From NCBI GenBank assembly GCA_947627875.1, contig CANQXS010000006.1:60552-124551 (forward strand): a stretch of 64,000 nucleotides of DNA, read 5' to 3'. This document shows positions 1 to 8,717 of this stretch, in pieces. The notes beneath the pieces are model-generated. The model saw only the letters and a program-made list of their open reading frames with translations. It was not told where the DNA came from and did no database searches. Numbering within the stretch: the stretch's first letter is position 1; every line of letters starts with the position of its first letter. Source of the DNA: an uncultured Clostridia bacterium (GTDB lineage: Bacteria > Bacillota > Clostridia > Oscillospirales > Ruminococcaceae). Made by a program: the position numbers and the translations under genes.

Positions 1-681
1 TACGAGCTGGGTCTTTACGCCGCCAGGGGTCGAAACTGCCGCCCTTCCCGCGACGGAAAGCGGTCTGTCGAGCCAGGAAGACATTATTCCGCCGCCGTAA
101 GCCTCGGTGTTGAGGCGGATATAATGCCCGATGGTCTCGAGCTCGGCGTCGGGCTTGAGCTTAAAGGTGGGGCTGTCGCAATGCGCGGCATAGATATTGA
201 AGCCCCGAGGGTCGCCCTCGCCCACCTTAAACGCGAGCACCGCCGAGCCGTTTCGGGTCACGAAATACTTCCCGCCCGGGGCTATCTGCCAATCCTCCCA
301 TTCGCCGAGAGGCTCGAAGCCCTCGTTTGAGAGCTTGCGGACGATATTATCGACGGCGTGGAACGTAGTCGGCGAAGCGGCGATAAAGGCGGTGAGCTTT
401 TCTGCGCTCGAGCGGTTGTCGGTCATATCGATGAGGTTTTCGCCGTCGGGCGAGGCGTTATCCGCCGAGTGACCCATTTCTGCGGTCAGCCCGAGGATAT
501 ATTCGCTCGAAACGTCGTAGAGCCTGATGAGGCGCTTTAAGGTCTCGGGGTTGGGGGCGGTATCGCCGTTTTCATATCTCGAGAGCGACTTGTTGGATAT
601 CCCGATGGCGTCAAAAACGTCCATCTGGGAAAGCCCTCTGCGCTTGCGCGCCTTTCTTAAGCGCTCGCCGAATGTTGTCAT
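1..681 (-). CDS. XRE-family HTH / M18 aminopeptidase fusion (3' end cut by window edge)
   Basis: One uninterrupted frame of 227 codons runs off the left edge. Residues about 1-65 form a Cro/C1-type helix-turn-helix (GERLRKARKRRGLSQMDVF, then SLSRYENGDTAPNPETL) ending in a phage-repressor-like tail (SSEYILGLT). From about residue 90 the protein reads as an M18 (aspartyl/leucyl, DNPEP/LAP4-like) metallo-aminopeptidase: FIAASPTTFHAV, PGGKYFVTRNGSA, then IYAAHCDSPTFKLKP with the first metal-binding His and YGGGIMSSWLDRPLSVAGR. M18 enzymes remove N-terminal residues from peptides with two zinc ions and normally start directly at the peptidase domain. ATG 681 has GAGGAA just upstream and lies 2 nt from the preceding stop, so the three minus-strand genes are likely co-transcribed. 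An internal ATG near the domain junction (around 423-425) lacks a good ribosome site. The remaining catalytic residues lie outside the window. Confidence 0.85.
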   Translation of the reverse strand, partial: MTTFGERLRKARKRRGLSQMDVFDAIGISNKSLSRYENGDTAPNPETLKRLIRLYDVSSEYILGLTAEMGHSADNASPDGENLIDMTDNRSSAEKLTAFIAASPTTFHAVDNIVRKLSNEGFEPLGEWEDWQIAPGGKYFVTRNGSAVLAFKVGEGDPRGFNIYAAHCDSPTFKLKPDAELETIGHYIRLNTEAYGGGIMSSWLDRPLSVAGRAAVSTPGGVKTQLV

Positions 682-683
682 AA

Positions 684-1172
684 TTATTCCTCGCTTTCTT
701 TATCAGCTTTTATTTCCTTTAAGTGGTTAAGATGTATTCCTATATGCCCTATCGCCAGAGGCACTACAAAAAGCGCAAGGTGGGTGTTCCTGCCGTAGAC
801 CGCCAAAAGCGCGAACGCCGCGACCGGAAGGACAGCCCCCGCGACGGGTATTCCGAAAAGACCGGAATAGAAATCCTCGAGGCGCTTTTCGCTCTTAAAA
901 TAGCGTATCCACCAAACCTCGTAGAGTATCATGCACACCGCCGAGGCTGTAAGCCAGAGGAGCCAAGGGTTTAGACCCTGCGGGTTGAATTCGCGGTATA
1001 TCGGCGATATCATAGTTACGCCGACCTCGCCTATCCGCTCGAGGATACCGAGTATCCTGTCCTCCTTCTTAAGGCTTTCATAGCCCTTCGGCTTGTTTTT
1101 TATCCAAACTATATTCGGGACGTAAAGCGCTATGAGCCATATCAGCCCGATATAAGAAAATCCGAGCGTCAC
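684..1172 (-). CDS. Small integral membrane protein, unknown function
   Basis: 162 residues from a GTG start that follows the mtnN stop by 4 nt; the GGGGTGA overlapping that stop serves as ribosome site. Longer upstream in-frame starts would overlap mtnN by about 100 nt in another frame and are less likely. About four hydrophobic segments are seen: near residues 4-20, 55-75, 95-115 and 120-140, with charged loops (WIKNKPKGYESLKKEDRI; YFKSEKRLEDFYSG). The C-terminus is highly charged (KEIKADKESEE) and probably cytosolic. I do not recognise the family. Tight spacing on both sides puts it in an operon with mtnN and the aminopeptidase fusion, but nothing in the sequence ties its job to theirs. 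Confidence 0.7.
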   Translation of the reverse strand: MTLGFSYIGLIWLIALYVPNIVWIKNKPKGYESLKKEDRILGILERIGEVGVTMISPIYREFNPQGLNPWLLWLTASAVCMILYEVWWIRYFKSEKRLEDFYSGLFGIPVAGAVLPVAAFALLAVYGRNTHLALFVVPLAIGHIGIHLNHLKEIKADKESEE

Positions 1173-1176
1173 GCCG

Positions 1177-1860
1177 TCACCCCAGCTTTTCAAGAACTCC
1201 GAGCATCGCACGAACGCAGCTCCCCGCCGCCTCCGAGACCATAGCCTCGAATTCCTCTGCTCCGGCATTTACGCTGTCCGAGACAGCTTTTATCATCAGC
1301 GCCGGAACCCCCGCGCGGTTGGCGGTGAGAAGTATCCCCGCAGATTCCATTTCGCATATCTTCGCGCCGAAAAGACGGTTGAGCTCGCGCTTTCTTTCGG
1401 GCGAGCCGACGAATTTATCCGCCGAGGCGCATATCACCCTCACAAGAGAGGGCTCGGCGGCTGTAGCCGCGCTTATAAGCTCCTCTGAGGCGGGGATATA
1501 AACGTCGGGGTAATCGGGGTAGCGCCCGGGCTCACAGCCGTCTATCTCCGAGAGGTCGAAGTCGTAATGAACGACCTTTTCAACTACTACCGCCCGAGTT
1601 AAAGTCATATCGTCGGAGAGCCCGCCGCATATCCCGAAGTTTACTATCATCTCAACGCCGTATTTAGTTATCAGCATCTGGGTCGCGGAGGCGGCGTATA
1701 TCTCCCCCACCCCGCTCTTTACGACGTAAAGGGTGTTCTTTCCTATTCCGTAGGACCTTACCTCGTATCCGCCGAAGCTCTCGACTCCGAGGGGCTCGCC
1801 TATTCTCAAAAGAAGCGCCTCGACCTCGCTCGCCATAGCAACTATCATACCTATTTTCAT
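1177..1860 (-). CDS. mtnN: 5'-methylthioadenosine/S-adenosylhomocysteine nucleosidase
   Basis: 227 residues, the usual size. PNP/UDP phosphorylase-superfamily fold: MIVAMASEVEALL at the N-terminus, the core IVNFGICGGLSDD (compare VNTGSAGGL in E. coli Pfs), KFVGSPERKREL, and the substrate/catalytic block CEMESAGILLTA followed by KAVSDSVNAGAEEF with the catalytic Asp. The enzyme hydrolyses MTA and SAH to adenine plus the thioribose, clearing by-products of methylation, polyamine and autoinducer-2 pathways in the cytosol. ATG 1860 is preferred over a TTG 18 nt upstream because AAAGGA sits at proper distance. First gene of a three-gene operon with a SigA-like promoter just upstream. The Gly-Ile-Cys-Gly-Gly variant of the core motif leaves some room for a related purine nucleosidase. 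Confidence 0.85.
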   Translation of the reverse strand: MKIGMIVAMASEVEALLLRIGEPLGVESFGGYEVRSYGIGKNTLYVVKSGVGEIYAASATQMLITKYGVEMIVNFGICGGLSDDMTLTRAVVVEKVVHYDFDLSEIDGCEPGRYPDYPDVYIPASEELISAATAAEPSLVRVICASADKFVGSPERKRELNRLFGAKICEMESAGILLTANRAGVPALMIKAVSDSVNAGAEEFEAMVSEAAGSCVRAMLGVLEKLG

Positions 1861-1892
1861 TTTTTTGGATCCTTTCAAAGCTCTTTATGCTT

Positions 1893-1921
1893 ATTTTAAC
1901 ACCCGCCGCGCGATTTTTCAA
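1893..1921 (-). promoter_or_regulatory. SigA-type promoter of the mtnN operon
   Basis: On the minus strand TTGAAA (1921-1916), 17 nt, TAAAAT (1898-1893). It stands about 33 nt upstream of the mtnN start and diverges from the response-regulator gene. Confidence 0.65.
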
Positions 1922-1996
1922 CACTTATTCCGAACAATACTCCAATAATTCTGCAAAATTTCATAATTCGGACACACTTACCGCCCGAATATGCTA

Positions 1997-2002
1997 TATA
2001 AT
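1997..2002 (+). promoter_or_regulatory. Probable -10 box of the two-component operon
   Basis: TATAAT in the context CTATATAATAAG, 33 nt before the response-regulator ATG. No good -35 lies 16-18 nt upstream (nearest is TTCGGACA, too far), which fits an activated rather than constitutive promoter. Confidence 0.45.
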
Positions 2003-2035
2003 AAGATTATGGAAAATCTGTTCGGAGGGATAATT

Positions 2036-2710
2036 ATGGCAAAAATACTTATTGTTGACGATGAGGCGAAGATCCGCGAGGTCGTTAAGGAATACGCCGC
2101 ATTCGAGGGCTACGAGGTAGTCGAGGCTGCCGACGGAATGGAAGCGGTTGAAAAGGTAAAAGCCGACCACGATTTCGACTGCATTATCCTCGATATCATG
2201 ATGCCGAAGTTAGACGGCTATTCCGCCTGCAAGGAGATAAAGAAAATTAAGAACATCCCCGTTATAATGCTCTCGGCGCGCGGCGAGGAATACGACAAGC
2301 TCTTCGGCTTCGAGGTGGGTATCGACGACTACGTTGTAAAGCCTTTTTCGCCGAAGGAGCTTATGGCAAGGATAAAGGTCGCTATTAAGAGAAGCTCGCG
2401 CGAACCTGTCGAAGATGTCCTTACCTATAAGGGGCTCGTCATCAACTTTGCCGCCCGCGACGTTATCATCGACGGCAAGCGCGTCCAGATGACCCCGAAG
2501 GAGTATGACATTCTTTTCTTCCTCGCAAAGAATATGAACATCGCGATGTCGCGCGAGAAGCTCCTTGAAGAGGTCTGGGGCTTCGACTTTTACGGCGACG
2601 ACCGCACCGTTGACACCCACATAAAAATGCTCCGCAACAGCCTCGGTCCTTACCGCGACCTCATCGTTACTCTGAGAGGAATGGGGTATAAATTTGACAA
2701 CATCAAATAA
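2036..2710 (+). CDS. OmpR/PhoB-family response regulator
   Basis: 224 residues from ATG 2036, preceded by GGAGGGATAATT; a longer in-frame start at 1991 would put the -10 box inside the gene and is rejected. Receiver domain about 1-115: acidic pocket DD after KILIV, phospho-acceptor Asp in CIILDIMMPKLDGY, Thr/Ser-type switch in MLSARGEE, and invariant Lys in DDYVVKPFSPKEL. C-terminal winged helix about 130-224 with MTPKEYDILFFLAKN and recognition segment GDDRTVDTHIKMLRNSLG. It should bind DNA as a phosphorylated dimer and act with the overlapping histidine kinase. The neighbouring convergent FtsX transporter operon is a possible target by analogy with Bce-type modules, but the gene order does not prove it. 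Confidence 0.93.
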   Translation: MAKILIVDDEAKIREVVKEYAAFEGYEVVEAADGMEAVEKVKADHDFDCIILDIMMPKLDGYSACKEIKKIKNIPVIMLSARGEEYDKLFGFEVGIDDYVVKPFSPKELMARIKVAIKRSSREPVEDVLTYKGLVINFAARDVIIDGKRVQMTPKEYDILFFLAKNMNIAMSREKLLEEVWGFDFYGDDRTVDTHIKMLRNSLGPYRDLIVTLRGMGYKFDNIK

Positions 2711-4136
2711 AAAAGCTCGGCGGGCTCTTTCGCTCCGCTCGACGATATGGGTATACTTCGCGGTATTTACCGCCGTTATACTCATTCTCGTCTGGTTCTT
2801 TCAGGTCTTCACGCTCGATAAATACTACGAAGCGACCACCCGCTCGAAGATATACAGAATCGCCGCAGCCATAAACTCGGGGTTCGATTCTGAGCGCCCG
2901 CTTTCAAACCGCACCCTTATCGAGGACCTCGCCCACAGCAACACGATGACCGTTGTGGTTACCGACCTCAACGGCAACCCGATGATATCGGCAGACTTTC
3001 TGGGCGGCTTCTCGGCTCTTACCGCGGGCGGAGGCTATAAGCTCTTCGACTTCCGTTCGGAGGTCCTTAAAAGCGAAACCGGCTACTTCCTCTCGGTTAT
3101 GACAAACGAGCGCTTCAACACCACCGAATTCATCTACGGCGGTAGGCTCGGCGACGATTACCTTGTTTTCATCAATTCCTCGCTCGAACCGATAGGACCC
3201 GTCGCAGAGGTAATAAAGGAACAGCTTGTTTTTATCTCGCTGATAACCCTGCTGCTCGGTCTGTTTATAACGTTCCTGCTCTCAAACCGCCTCTCGCGCC
3301 CCTTTAAACACATCACCGCCGCAGCCGAACGGCTCGCCTCGGGCGACTATACCACCCATTTCGAGGGCGGAGGATATGCCGAGATAAACGAGCTCTCTGA
3401 CGCGCTCAACTACGCGGGCTCAGAGATATCGAAGGTCGATTCGCTGAGAAACGACCTTATCGCCAACGTCTCTCACGACTTAAGAACTCCGCTGACGATG
3501 ATAAAAGCCTACGCCGAGATGATTCGCGACCTCTCGGGCGACAACCCCGAAAAGCGCAGCGCCCACTTAAAGGTCATCATCGACGAGACGGACAGGCTTT
3601 CGGCTCTCGTGAGCAACCTGCTGGAGCTCTCGAAGCTTCAGAACGGCAACATCGAGCTGAAGCGGACGCAGTTCTCGGTCAACGACTTTATCGACGACAC
3701 CGTTTCGCGCTATCAGGTCCTTTCAGAGCGCGAGGGCTATGAATTCGAGATAGAGCACGACGCCGACGTTCTCTGCGAAGGCGACGAGCAACGCCTCGAA
3801 CAGGTGCTCCGCAACTTTATCGACAACGCCGTCAACTACTCGGGCGATTCCCGCAGAATTATAATCCGCCAGCGCAACCTTGAGCGCACAGTGAGAATAG
3901 AGGTCGTAGACTTCGGAGTAGGGATCGAAAAGGAAAAGCTCCCGCTCGTATTCGACCGCTACTACCGCGACGAACGCACCAAGCGCGACGTGACCGGAAC
4001 GGGGCTCGGGCTCTCGATAGTAAAGGAGATACTAAGGCTCCACGGAATGCGCTTCGGGGTGCAGTCGGAGCTCGGAAAGGGCTCGACCTTCTGGTTTGAA
4101 ATCAAGATATCGAGCCAGAACTTCACTACGGAATGA
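2694..4136 (+). CDS. Membrane sensor histidine kinase
   Basis: 480 residues from a TTG that overlaps the regulator gene by 17 nt, so translation is probably coupled. Order: TM1 about 19-38, an extracellular sensor region of about 135 residues with no recognised fold, TM2 about 178-198, HAMP, HisKA with phospho-His in ANVSHDLRTPLTMIKAYAE (about residue 260), and HATPase with N box NFIDNAVNYS, G1 DFGVGI and G2 TGTGLGLSIVKE. It autophosphorylates and transfers to the paired regulator. The long external loop differs from the short loop of BceS-type intramembrane kinases, so it probably reads an external ligand or surface state directly. No ATG precedes TM1, which is why the TTG start was chosen. 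Confidence 0.92.
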   Translation: MTTSNKKARRALSLRSTIWVYFAVFTAVILILVWFFQVFTLDKYYEATTRSKIYRIAAAINSGFDSERPLSNRTLIEDLAHSNTMTVVVTDLNGNPMISADFLGGFSALTAGGGYKLFDFRSEVLKSETGYFLSVMTNERFNTTEFIYGGRLGDDYLVFINSSLEPIGPVAEVIKEQLVFISLITLLLGLFITFLLSNRLSRPFKHITAAAERLASGDYTTHFEGGGYAEINELSDALNYAGSEISKVDSLRNDLIANVSHDLRTPLTMIKAYAEMIRDLSGDNPEKRSAHLKVIIDETDRLSALVSNLLELSKLQNGNIELKRTQFSVNDFIDDTVSRYQVLSEREGYEFEIEHDADVLCEGDEQRLEQVLRNFIDNAVNYSGDSRRIIIRQRNLERTVRIEVVDFGVGIEKEKLPLVFDRYYRDERTKRDVTGTGLGLSIVKEILRLHGMRFGVQSELGKGSTFWFEIKISSQNFTTE

Positions 4137-4166
4137 CATATACAGCATTTAAATTACAAAAAGTAT

Positions 4167-4204
4167 AAAAATATCGGGAACGGCTGAGCCGAACCCGATA
4201 TTTT
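4167..4204. terminator. Bidirectional intrinsic terminator
   Basis: Near-perfect hairpin with outer stem AAAATATCGGG / CCCGATATTTT and inner CGGC-TGA-GCCG, A-rich on the left and T-rich on the right. It serves the convergent kinase gene (plus) and the small membrane protein gene (minus). Confidence 0.9.
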
Positions 4205-4205
4205 A

Positions 4206-4628
4206 TTATCTTCTGAACAGCGCCCTCACGAATACGAACAGCGCGTAGAATATCAGCGAGGCGACTATTCCGAGCACCTCGGTAACGAACACCGTTCCGC
4301 CGTTCATTCCGAGGGCGAGCATAAGCGCTATGACCTGCTGAGGCACGCTTCCGCCCAAAAGCATAGCCGCGAAATATAAGACGTCCATAAGCACGAAGCT
4401 TATTATGCAGACTATAAACGGCAGCATAAGATGGACGGTTCTCTCGACCGAGAGGCAGAGGACAAATTGCAGCGCGAAGGCATAGGCGATTATCGCATAG
4501 GTTATATCTATTCCGGCGAGCGAAGCCAAGAGCATCGCCAGCCCGGGGACTATGCTCAGAAGCCCGAAAAGCGCAAAGCCGAATATTACCGGAAACCTGT
4601 CGGACTTATCTTCTATCCAGCGAAGCAA
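4206..4628 (-). CDS. Small four-helix membrane protein at the end of the FtsX transporter operon
   Basis: 140 residues from TTG 4628, preceded by AAAAAGGAG; 23 nt downstream of the FtsX permease. Four hydrophobic helices are evident (about 13-35, 45-63, 68-92, 110-138), with a charged N-terminus (MLRWIEDKSDRF) and a basic C-terminus (RALFRR). No catalytic motif and no family I can name. Its position as last gene of the adaptor-permease-membrane protein transcript suggests an accessory subunit of that transporter; this is inference from context alone. Confidence 0.65.
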   Translation of the reverse strand: MLRWIEDKSDRFPVIFGFALFGLLSIVPGLAMLLASLAGIDITYAIIAYAFALQFVLCLSVERTVHLMLPFIVCIISFVLMDVLYFAAMLLGGSVPQQVIALMLALGMNGGTVFVTEVLGIVASLIFYALFVFVRALFRR

Positions 4629-4651
4629 TTTACCACGCTCCTTTTTAGGGC

Positions 4652-7471
4652 TTAATCCTCGCCGAGCTTAAGCGCCTTGTTGATATTTATCTGCTTGATG
4701 AGCCGCGCTATAACTATGAAGCCGACTATAAGCATTACCGCGACTATAGCATAGAGCTTGTAGTAGTCGCTCCTCTGGGACACGACCTTGAAGGGCGGGA
4801 CCTGATCGGTAACGTTGTAGAGCACCTGGAAGAGCGGCACGAAGATATCGGAAGCTATGCCGCCGATGATGACGGAGAGGAATATCGAAACTCCCGAAAC
4901 GAGGACCTGCTCGTAAATTATCATCGAGATTATCTCTCTGAACGACATACCCATAGCCCTTAAGATACCGAACTGGAGCGTTCTGCCCTTTATCGAGAGT
5001 ATCCAATAGATGAGGAAGCCGATGAAGCACATCGCCATTATAGTGATGAATCCGAGGGTAAGGGCTCCGTTTACGCCTTGGAGCACGGCGTCGGTCTTTG
5101 AGGAGACTATCATCTGCGATACGACGTCGAGCCGTGTCGCGGTTATATCGTTATCCACTATCGACTGGTAGAATGCGCCTATGTCGGCGTCGTCCTCAAG
5201 GTCGATCCAGACCTCGTAGGGCTCGGTTATCGTCATAATGTTGATATAGTCGTAATTCATAATGACGAAGTCCCTGTATTCGCCGGAGGAGTTCTTCTCG
5301 TAGGGGTTGAGGCTGGGCCAGAAGTCAACTATCGCGACGACGGTCCCCTCGAACCAGTTGTTGCGCGCCCACTTGACCTCGATAACGTCGCCGAGGGAAA
5401 TATTCTTCTTGTCGGCGTATGACTGCGAGATGATAACGCCGTCCTGACACTCGCTCAGCGCGTTGATGTAGTAGTTTATATGCACCGGCAGGAGGTCGGA
5501 GCGGAACCAGGCGACCTGAGCAAACTGGTCGGGGATTATCGCCATAAGGTGGACGTCGGTCTGGGTGGAGTCGTTGTATCTGAGCTGAACGGTGTCGCGC
5601 TGGAAAACGGGGGTTGCGAGGTTGACGCCCGCAAGAGTTGAGTAGCGCTCAAATTCCGGCTCGGTATACTGTGTCGTCGAGGTCTCCTCGCCGGCTTCTT
5701 CGTCGTAGACCTTTACGCGGCTGGTCTTCCAAGCCTCGGAGATAACGGCGTCGGCTCCGACGTTATAGCGTATCCTCTCTTCGGTGTTGCGGTTTATCGC
5801 GCGGGCAGTGTTAGCCGAGAAGATGCCGAGCGCGACCGTGAGGATAAGGAATATCATTATGAACTTTTCGCGCCCCGTCGACGAGCGACCGATGTTGTTG
5901 AGCGAGATATACGCCGCGGGCGACCAATGCTTGCGCCCGATGTTGTAAACGAGCCTGATGAAATAGGGGTAAAGCCTTACGCAGAGCAGCCCTGCGCCGA
6001 GGATAAACACCGTTGACGCCGCAAACATCAGCGGGTTCATATTCGCCGAGGTATCGACTATTCCCTGCTGGATGAGGTTCTCGTTGGTTCTGTTATACCA
6101 CCAGAGCCACACGACCGGCAGGACTACGCAGATAACGTCGAGGAAGGAGCGCTGCCAGAAGGGCTTTTTCTGCTCGTGAGCCTTCGACTGCTTATGCGCG
6201 ACTATCGAAACGCGGGAGGCGGGGATTATCGGGACAAGGGTAGTTACGAAGAACACCGCAACTGCCGCTATCGCGTATACGAACGGCGCCCATGAGAGCT
6301 TTGCGTGGAGCGCGGGGCGGTTTACGAATTCCATAAAGCCGTTTGAAACGCCCAAGATGTTGCAGAGCCCGAGACCTACGAACGGTCCGACCAGCGCCGA
6401 TACCGCGCCGAGGATAAGAGTCTCGTAGGCGTAGATCCTGAGTATCTGCCAAGACGACGCGCCGCGGGATTTGAGCATAGCTATCTCGTTGCGCTCCGAC
6501 TCGATATTGAGCTGAGACACCATGAACAGATAGAAGATGAGCATCAACACAACGGGGATATCGAGCATAAGGAGGATATACCTGAGCGAAGCCGCCTTGC
6601 CCGCATAGTCCTCGAGGACAGCCTGAGCGGGGACCTCAAAGTTGGTGTTCTCCTCGTCGTAGGCTTCCTTCTGCGATGCGAAGCTGCTGCGGACGTGCTC
6701 GATGAGGTTCATATCTATATTCTGGTAGTCGATGATAAAGCGGCAGTCGACAGAGTTAAGGCTTACGGCGCCGGTGAAGATTATTTCGTCGGTGAGGCTG
6801 CCGAAGTCGCAGAAAACGGTGTTGTCGTATTCCGAGAGACCTTCGGACCAATATGTATCGGTGGGGTTGGAAATCTCGAAGATACCGACTATCTTTATCT
6901 TTACGACTCCTCTGTCGTGCTCGATCATATTCTGGAGCTCATAGACCTGATCCGTTGTGACCTGACCGAGCTGCAAAGCTCTCTCGGTGCATATTACTTC
7001 ATATACGCCGTCTTCGTCGGGACCGGGCTCGAACATTCTGCCCGAGACTATGTTTATATGGTCGCCGATGTCGGTCATCGCGCCGAGCTTGAGCATCGAG
7101 GCTTCGCCGGATTCGCTCGTTATGTTAGAGACATAAAGATAAGAGTCGCAGGTGAAGCACTTATAGGTAAGGTAAGGAACGAGAAGGTCGTTGAAGCGGT
7201 TGGCGGCGCGGGCGTAAACGTTATTGACGTTCGCGCGCTGATTCGAGGGGCTCGTTCCGCTTATTATCGTCTTGGAAACGGCATAAACGCCGGGGTATAC
7301 GCCCGTTTCCTCCTGATAAGCCTGCATATCCTTGATGAGCATGCGCTGAAGCGACGCATGCATATATATCGGAATGGTACTGGTCATAGCCGTAGCCATG
7401 ATGAAGCCGATGAGCAGGCAAATGACCATCCACTTCGTATTCCGCATTTTCCGCAGTAATAGTGTCAGCAT
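4652..7471 (-). CDS. Large FtsX/MacB-type ABC transporter permease
   Basis: 939 residues, ATG with AGGAGG upstream. TM1 about 15-38 is followed by a large extracellular domain (about 40-295), then a three-helix FtsX core (about 298-420), a short linker, a further helix set (about 445-560), a second extracellular domain (about 565-800), and a closing three-helix FtsX core with ILRAMGMSFREI, the coupling-type segment after the helix. This is a duplicated FtsX layout, so one chain may form the whole membrane part and fit the two different ATPases encoded at 22.4-24.1 kb. MacB-type permeases act by mechanotransmission on periplasmic or extracellular substrates rather than classic import. It lies 50 nt downstream of the MacA-like adaptor gene and shares its promoter. 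Substrate unknown. Confidence 0.88.
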   Translation of the reverse strand: MLTLLLRKMRNTKWMVICLLIGFIMATAMTSTIPIYMHASLQRMLIKDMQAYQEETGVYPGVYAVSKTIISGTSPSNQRANVNNVYARAANRFNDLLVPYLTYKCFTCDSYLYVSNITSESGEASMLKLGAMTDIGDHINIVSGRMFEPGPDEDGVYEVICTERALQLGQVTTDQVYELQNMIEHDRGVVKIKIVGIFEISNPTDTYWSEGLSEYDNTVFCDFGSLTDEIIFTGAVSLNSVDCRFIIDYQNIDMNLIEHVRSSFASQKEAYDEENTNFEVPAQAVLEDYAGKAASLRYILLMLDIPVVLMLIFYLFMVSQLNIESERNEIAMLKSRGASSWQILRIYAYETLILGAVSALVGPFVGLGLCNILGVSNGFMEFVNRPALHAKLSWAPFVYAIAAVAVFFVTTLVPIIPASRVSIVAHKQSKAHEQKKPFWQRSFLDVICVVLPVVWLWWYNRTNENLIQQGIVDTSANMNPLMFAASTVFILGAGLLCVRLYPYFIRLVYNIGRKHWSPAAYISLNNIGRSSTGREKFIMIFLILTVALGIFSANTARAINRNTEERIRYNVGADAVISEAWKTSRVKVYDEEAGEETSTTQYTEPEFERYSTLAGVNLATPVFQRDTVQLRYNDSTQTDVHLMAIIPDQFAQVAWFRSDLLPVHINYYINALSECQDGVIISQSYADKKNISLGDVIEVKWARNNWFEGTVVAIVDFWPSLNPYEKNSSGEYRDFVIMNYDYINIMTITEPYEVWIDLEDDADIGAFYQSIVDNDITATRLDVVSQMIVSSKTDAVLQGVNGALTLGFITIMAMCFIGFLIYWILSIKGRTLQFGILRAMGMSFREIISMIIYEQVLVSGVSIFLSVIIGGIASDIFVPLFQVLYNVTDQVPPFKVVSQRSDYYKLYAIVAVMLIVGFIVIARLIKQININKALKLGED

Positions 7472-7521
7472 TTAGTGTCCTCCTGAAAGGGTCGGCAAAG
7501 AGTGTTACTTATATGTATCGT

Positions 7522-8571
7522 TCAGCGAATGATCACTTCATCGCCGGGTTCCAGTCCGGAGGTGATCTCAACGGTAGAACCGCTTCTTAAGCCGAGAGTT
7601 ACGTTTACCTTAACTCTTTCGTTGTCCTTGAAAACATATACGCAATCAACACCGTCGACCTTTTTTACGAGGTTTGCGGAGATTACTATGACGTTTTCGC
7701 GCTTGTCGAGCACGAGGAGCGTATCGGCAATATTTCCGACGGCGGAGGACTCGGGGATAATGTCGTTGAACTTTACGATGATGTTCTCGGACTGCTCTCC
7801 GAGGATATCCTCACCCGCAGCGTCAACGAGAGGACCTTCGACCGAGGCGTCCCACTGGCGCCCGCTCTTGTTTCTTACTATTGTGCCGTCGAAGTATTCG
7901 CCGTTATAGCGAATGGTTATCGGTCTGCCGATGAGGAACTCGCCGACTTCGCTGTTCGGGTTTATCTCGATATAGAGATCGGTTATGTCGATAACGGTAA
8001 CCACAGTCACGCCGGGGTTGACCCAGTCGCCGGGGGAGCAGGTAAGAACGTAAGAAACCGTTCCCGAGACCTGTGAATAGAGCTTTGCGGCTTCCTTTTC
8101 GGCATAGAGCTTATCGAGGTCGAGCTGCATAAGATCGATGTCGAGCTGCTCCTTAGCCTTTACGTTCTCCGATTCGTGCTTTTCAACGGCTATTTCGTAT
8201 TCCAGCTTTTCGCGGGTGAGCTGCATCTCCATAAGAGCGATCTCGTTGTCGAGCTCATATGTATCGAATTCGGCAAGAAGCTGACCTTCCTCTACGTTGT
8301 CTCCCGCTGAGACGTATACAGCCTTGATGTTTCCGCCGACGTCGGAGAAACGCGCGTCGTAATTAGTCCCTGAGGCTATGTTGCCCGAGGTGAGGACCTG
8401 GCGGGTTATATCCTTGAGCTCGGCTGTTGTGGTGGTGTATGACACTTCGCTCGCCTTAACGACGGGAGCCTCTAAAAGCTCCTCCTCCTCGGGCAGGAAG
8501 TAGCAGCCGCTGAGAGCGGCGAGAATAAGTGACGCGGCGAGCGCGAGCGAAATTACCTTTGAAAATTTCAT
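7522..8571 (-). CDS. MacA/HlyD-like membrane fusion (adaptor) lipoprotein
   Basis: 349 residues. Signal peptide with lipobox AALSGC (Cys about 22), so a lipid-anchored extracytoplasmic protein. Split barrel/lipoyl region with GNIKAVYVSAGDNVEEGQLL, a helical hairpin of about 75 residues (about 103-175, heptad-like LTREKLEYEIAVEKHE), the second lipoyl half with SGTVSYVLTCSPGDWV, then a beta-barrel and C-terminal domain ending LRSGSTVEITSGLEPGDEVI. In MacA-type systems the adaptor couples an FtsX permease to extracellular parts. Start ATG with AGGAGG. First gene of a three-gene transcript with its own promoter at 8618-8646, directly followed by the FtsX permease. In a monoderm it probably acts as a surface adaptor or sensor arm. 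Confidence 0.88.
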   Translation of the reverse strand: MKFSKVISLALAASLILAALSGCYFLPEEEELLEAPVVKASEVSYTTTTAELKDITRQVLTSGNIASGTNYDARFSDVGGNIKAVYVSAGDNVEEGQLLAEFDTYELDNEIALMEMQLTREKLEYEIAVEKHESENVKAKEQLDIDLMQLDLDKLYAEKEAAKLYSQVSGTVSYVLTCSPGDWVNPGVTVVTVIDITDLYIEINPNSEVGEFLIGRPITIRYNGEYFDGTIVRNKSGRQWDASVEGPLVDAAGEDILGEQSENIIVKFNDIIPESSAVGNIADTLLVLDKRENVIVISANLVKKVDGVDCVYVFKDNERVKVNVTLGLRSGSTVEITSGLEPGDEVIIR

Positions 8572-8617
8572 GACGTTCCTCCTAATACGGTGAAAGAGCC
8601 GGATTGCAATTACTACT

Positions 8618-8646
8618 ATTTTACCAGAATATTTTCAATAAATCAA
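8618..8646 (-). promoter_or_regulatory. SigA-type promoter of the adaptor/FtsX operon
   Basis: TTGATT (8646-8641), 17 nt, TAAAAT (8623-8618) on the minus strand, in an AT-rich 146-bp gap. It separates the adaptor-FtsX-membrane protein genes from the GH26 gene. Confidence 0.65.
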
Positions 8647-8717
8647 TAGCTTATTGTGATATCTGCTTTGCATAATGTAAAATATATTTTTACGGTAAGT
8701 AATATTTTGAATATAAT

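Noticed and set aside
2036..4136. Bce-type two-component system controlling the FtsX transporter
   Set aside because: The kinase has a large external domain, unlike BceS, and the genes are convergent; the link is left open rather than claimed.
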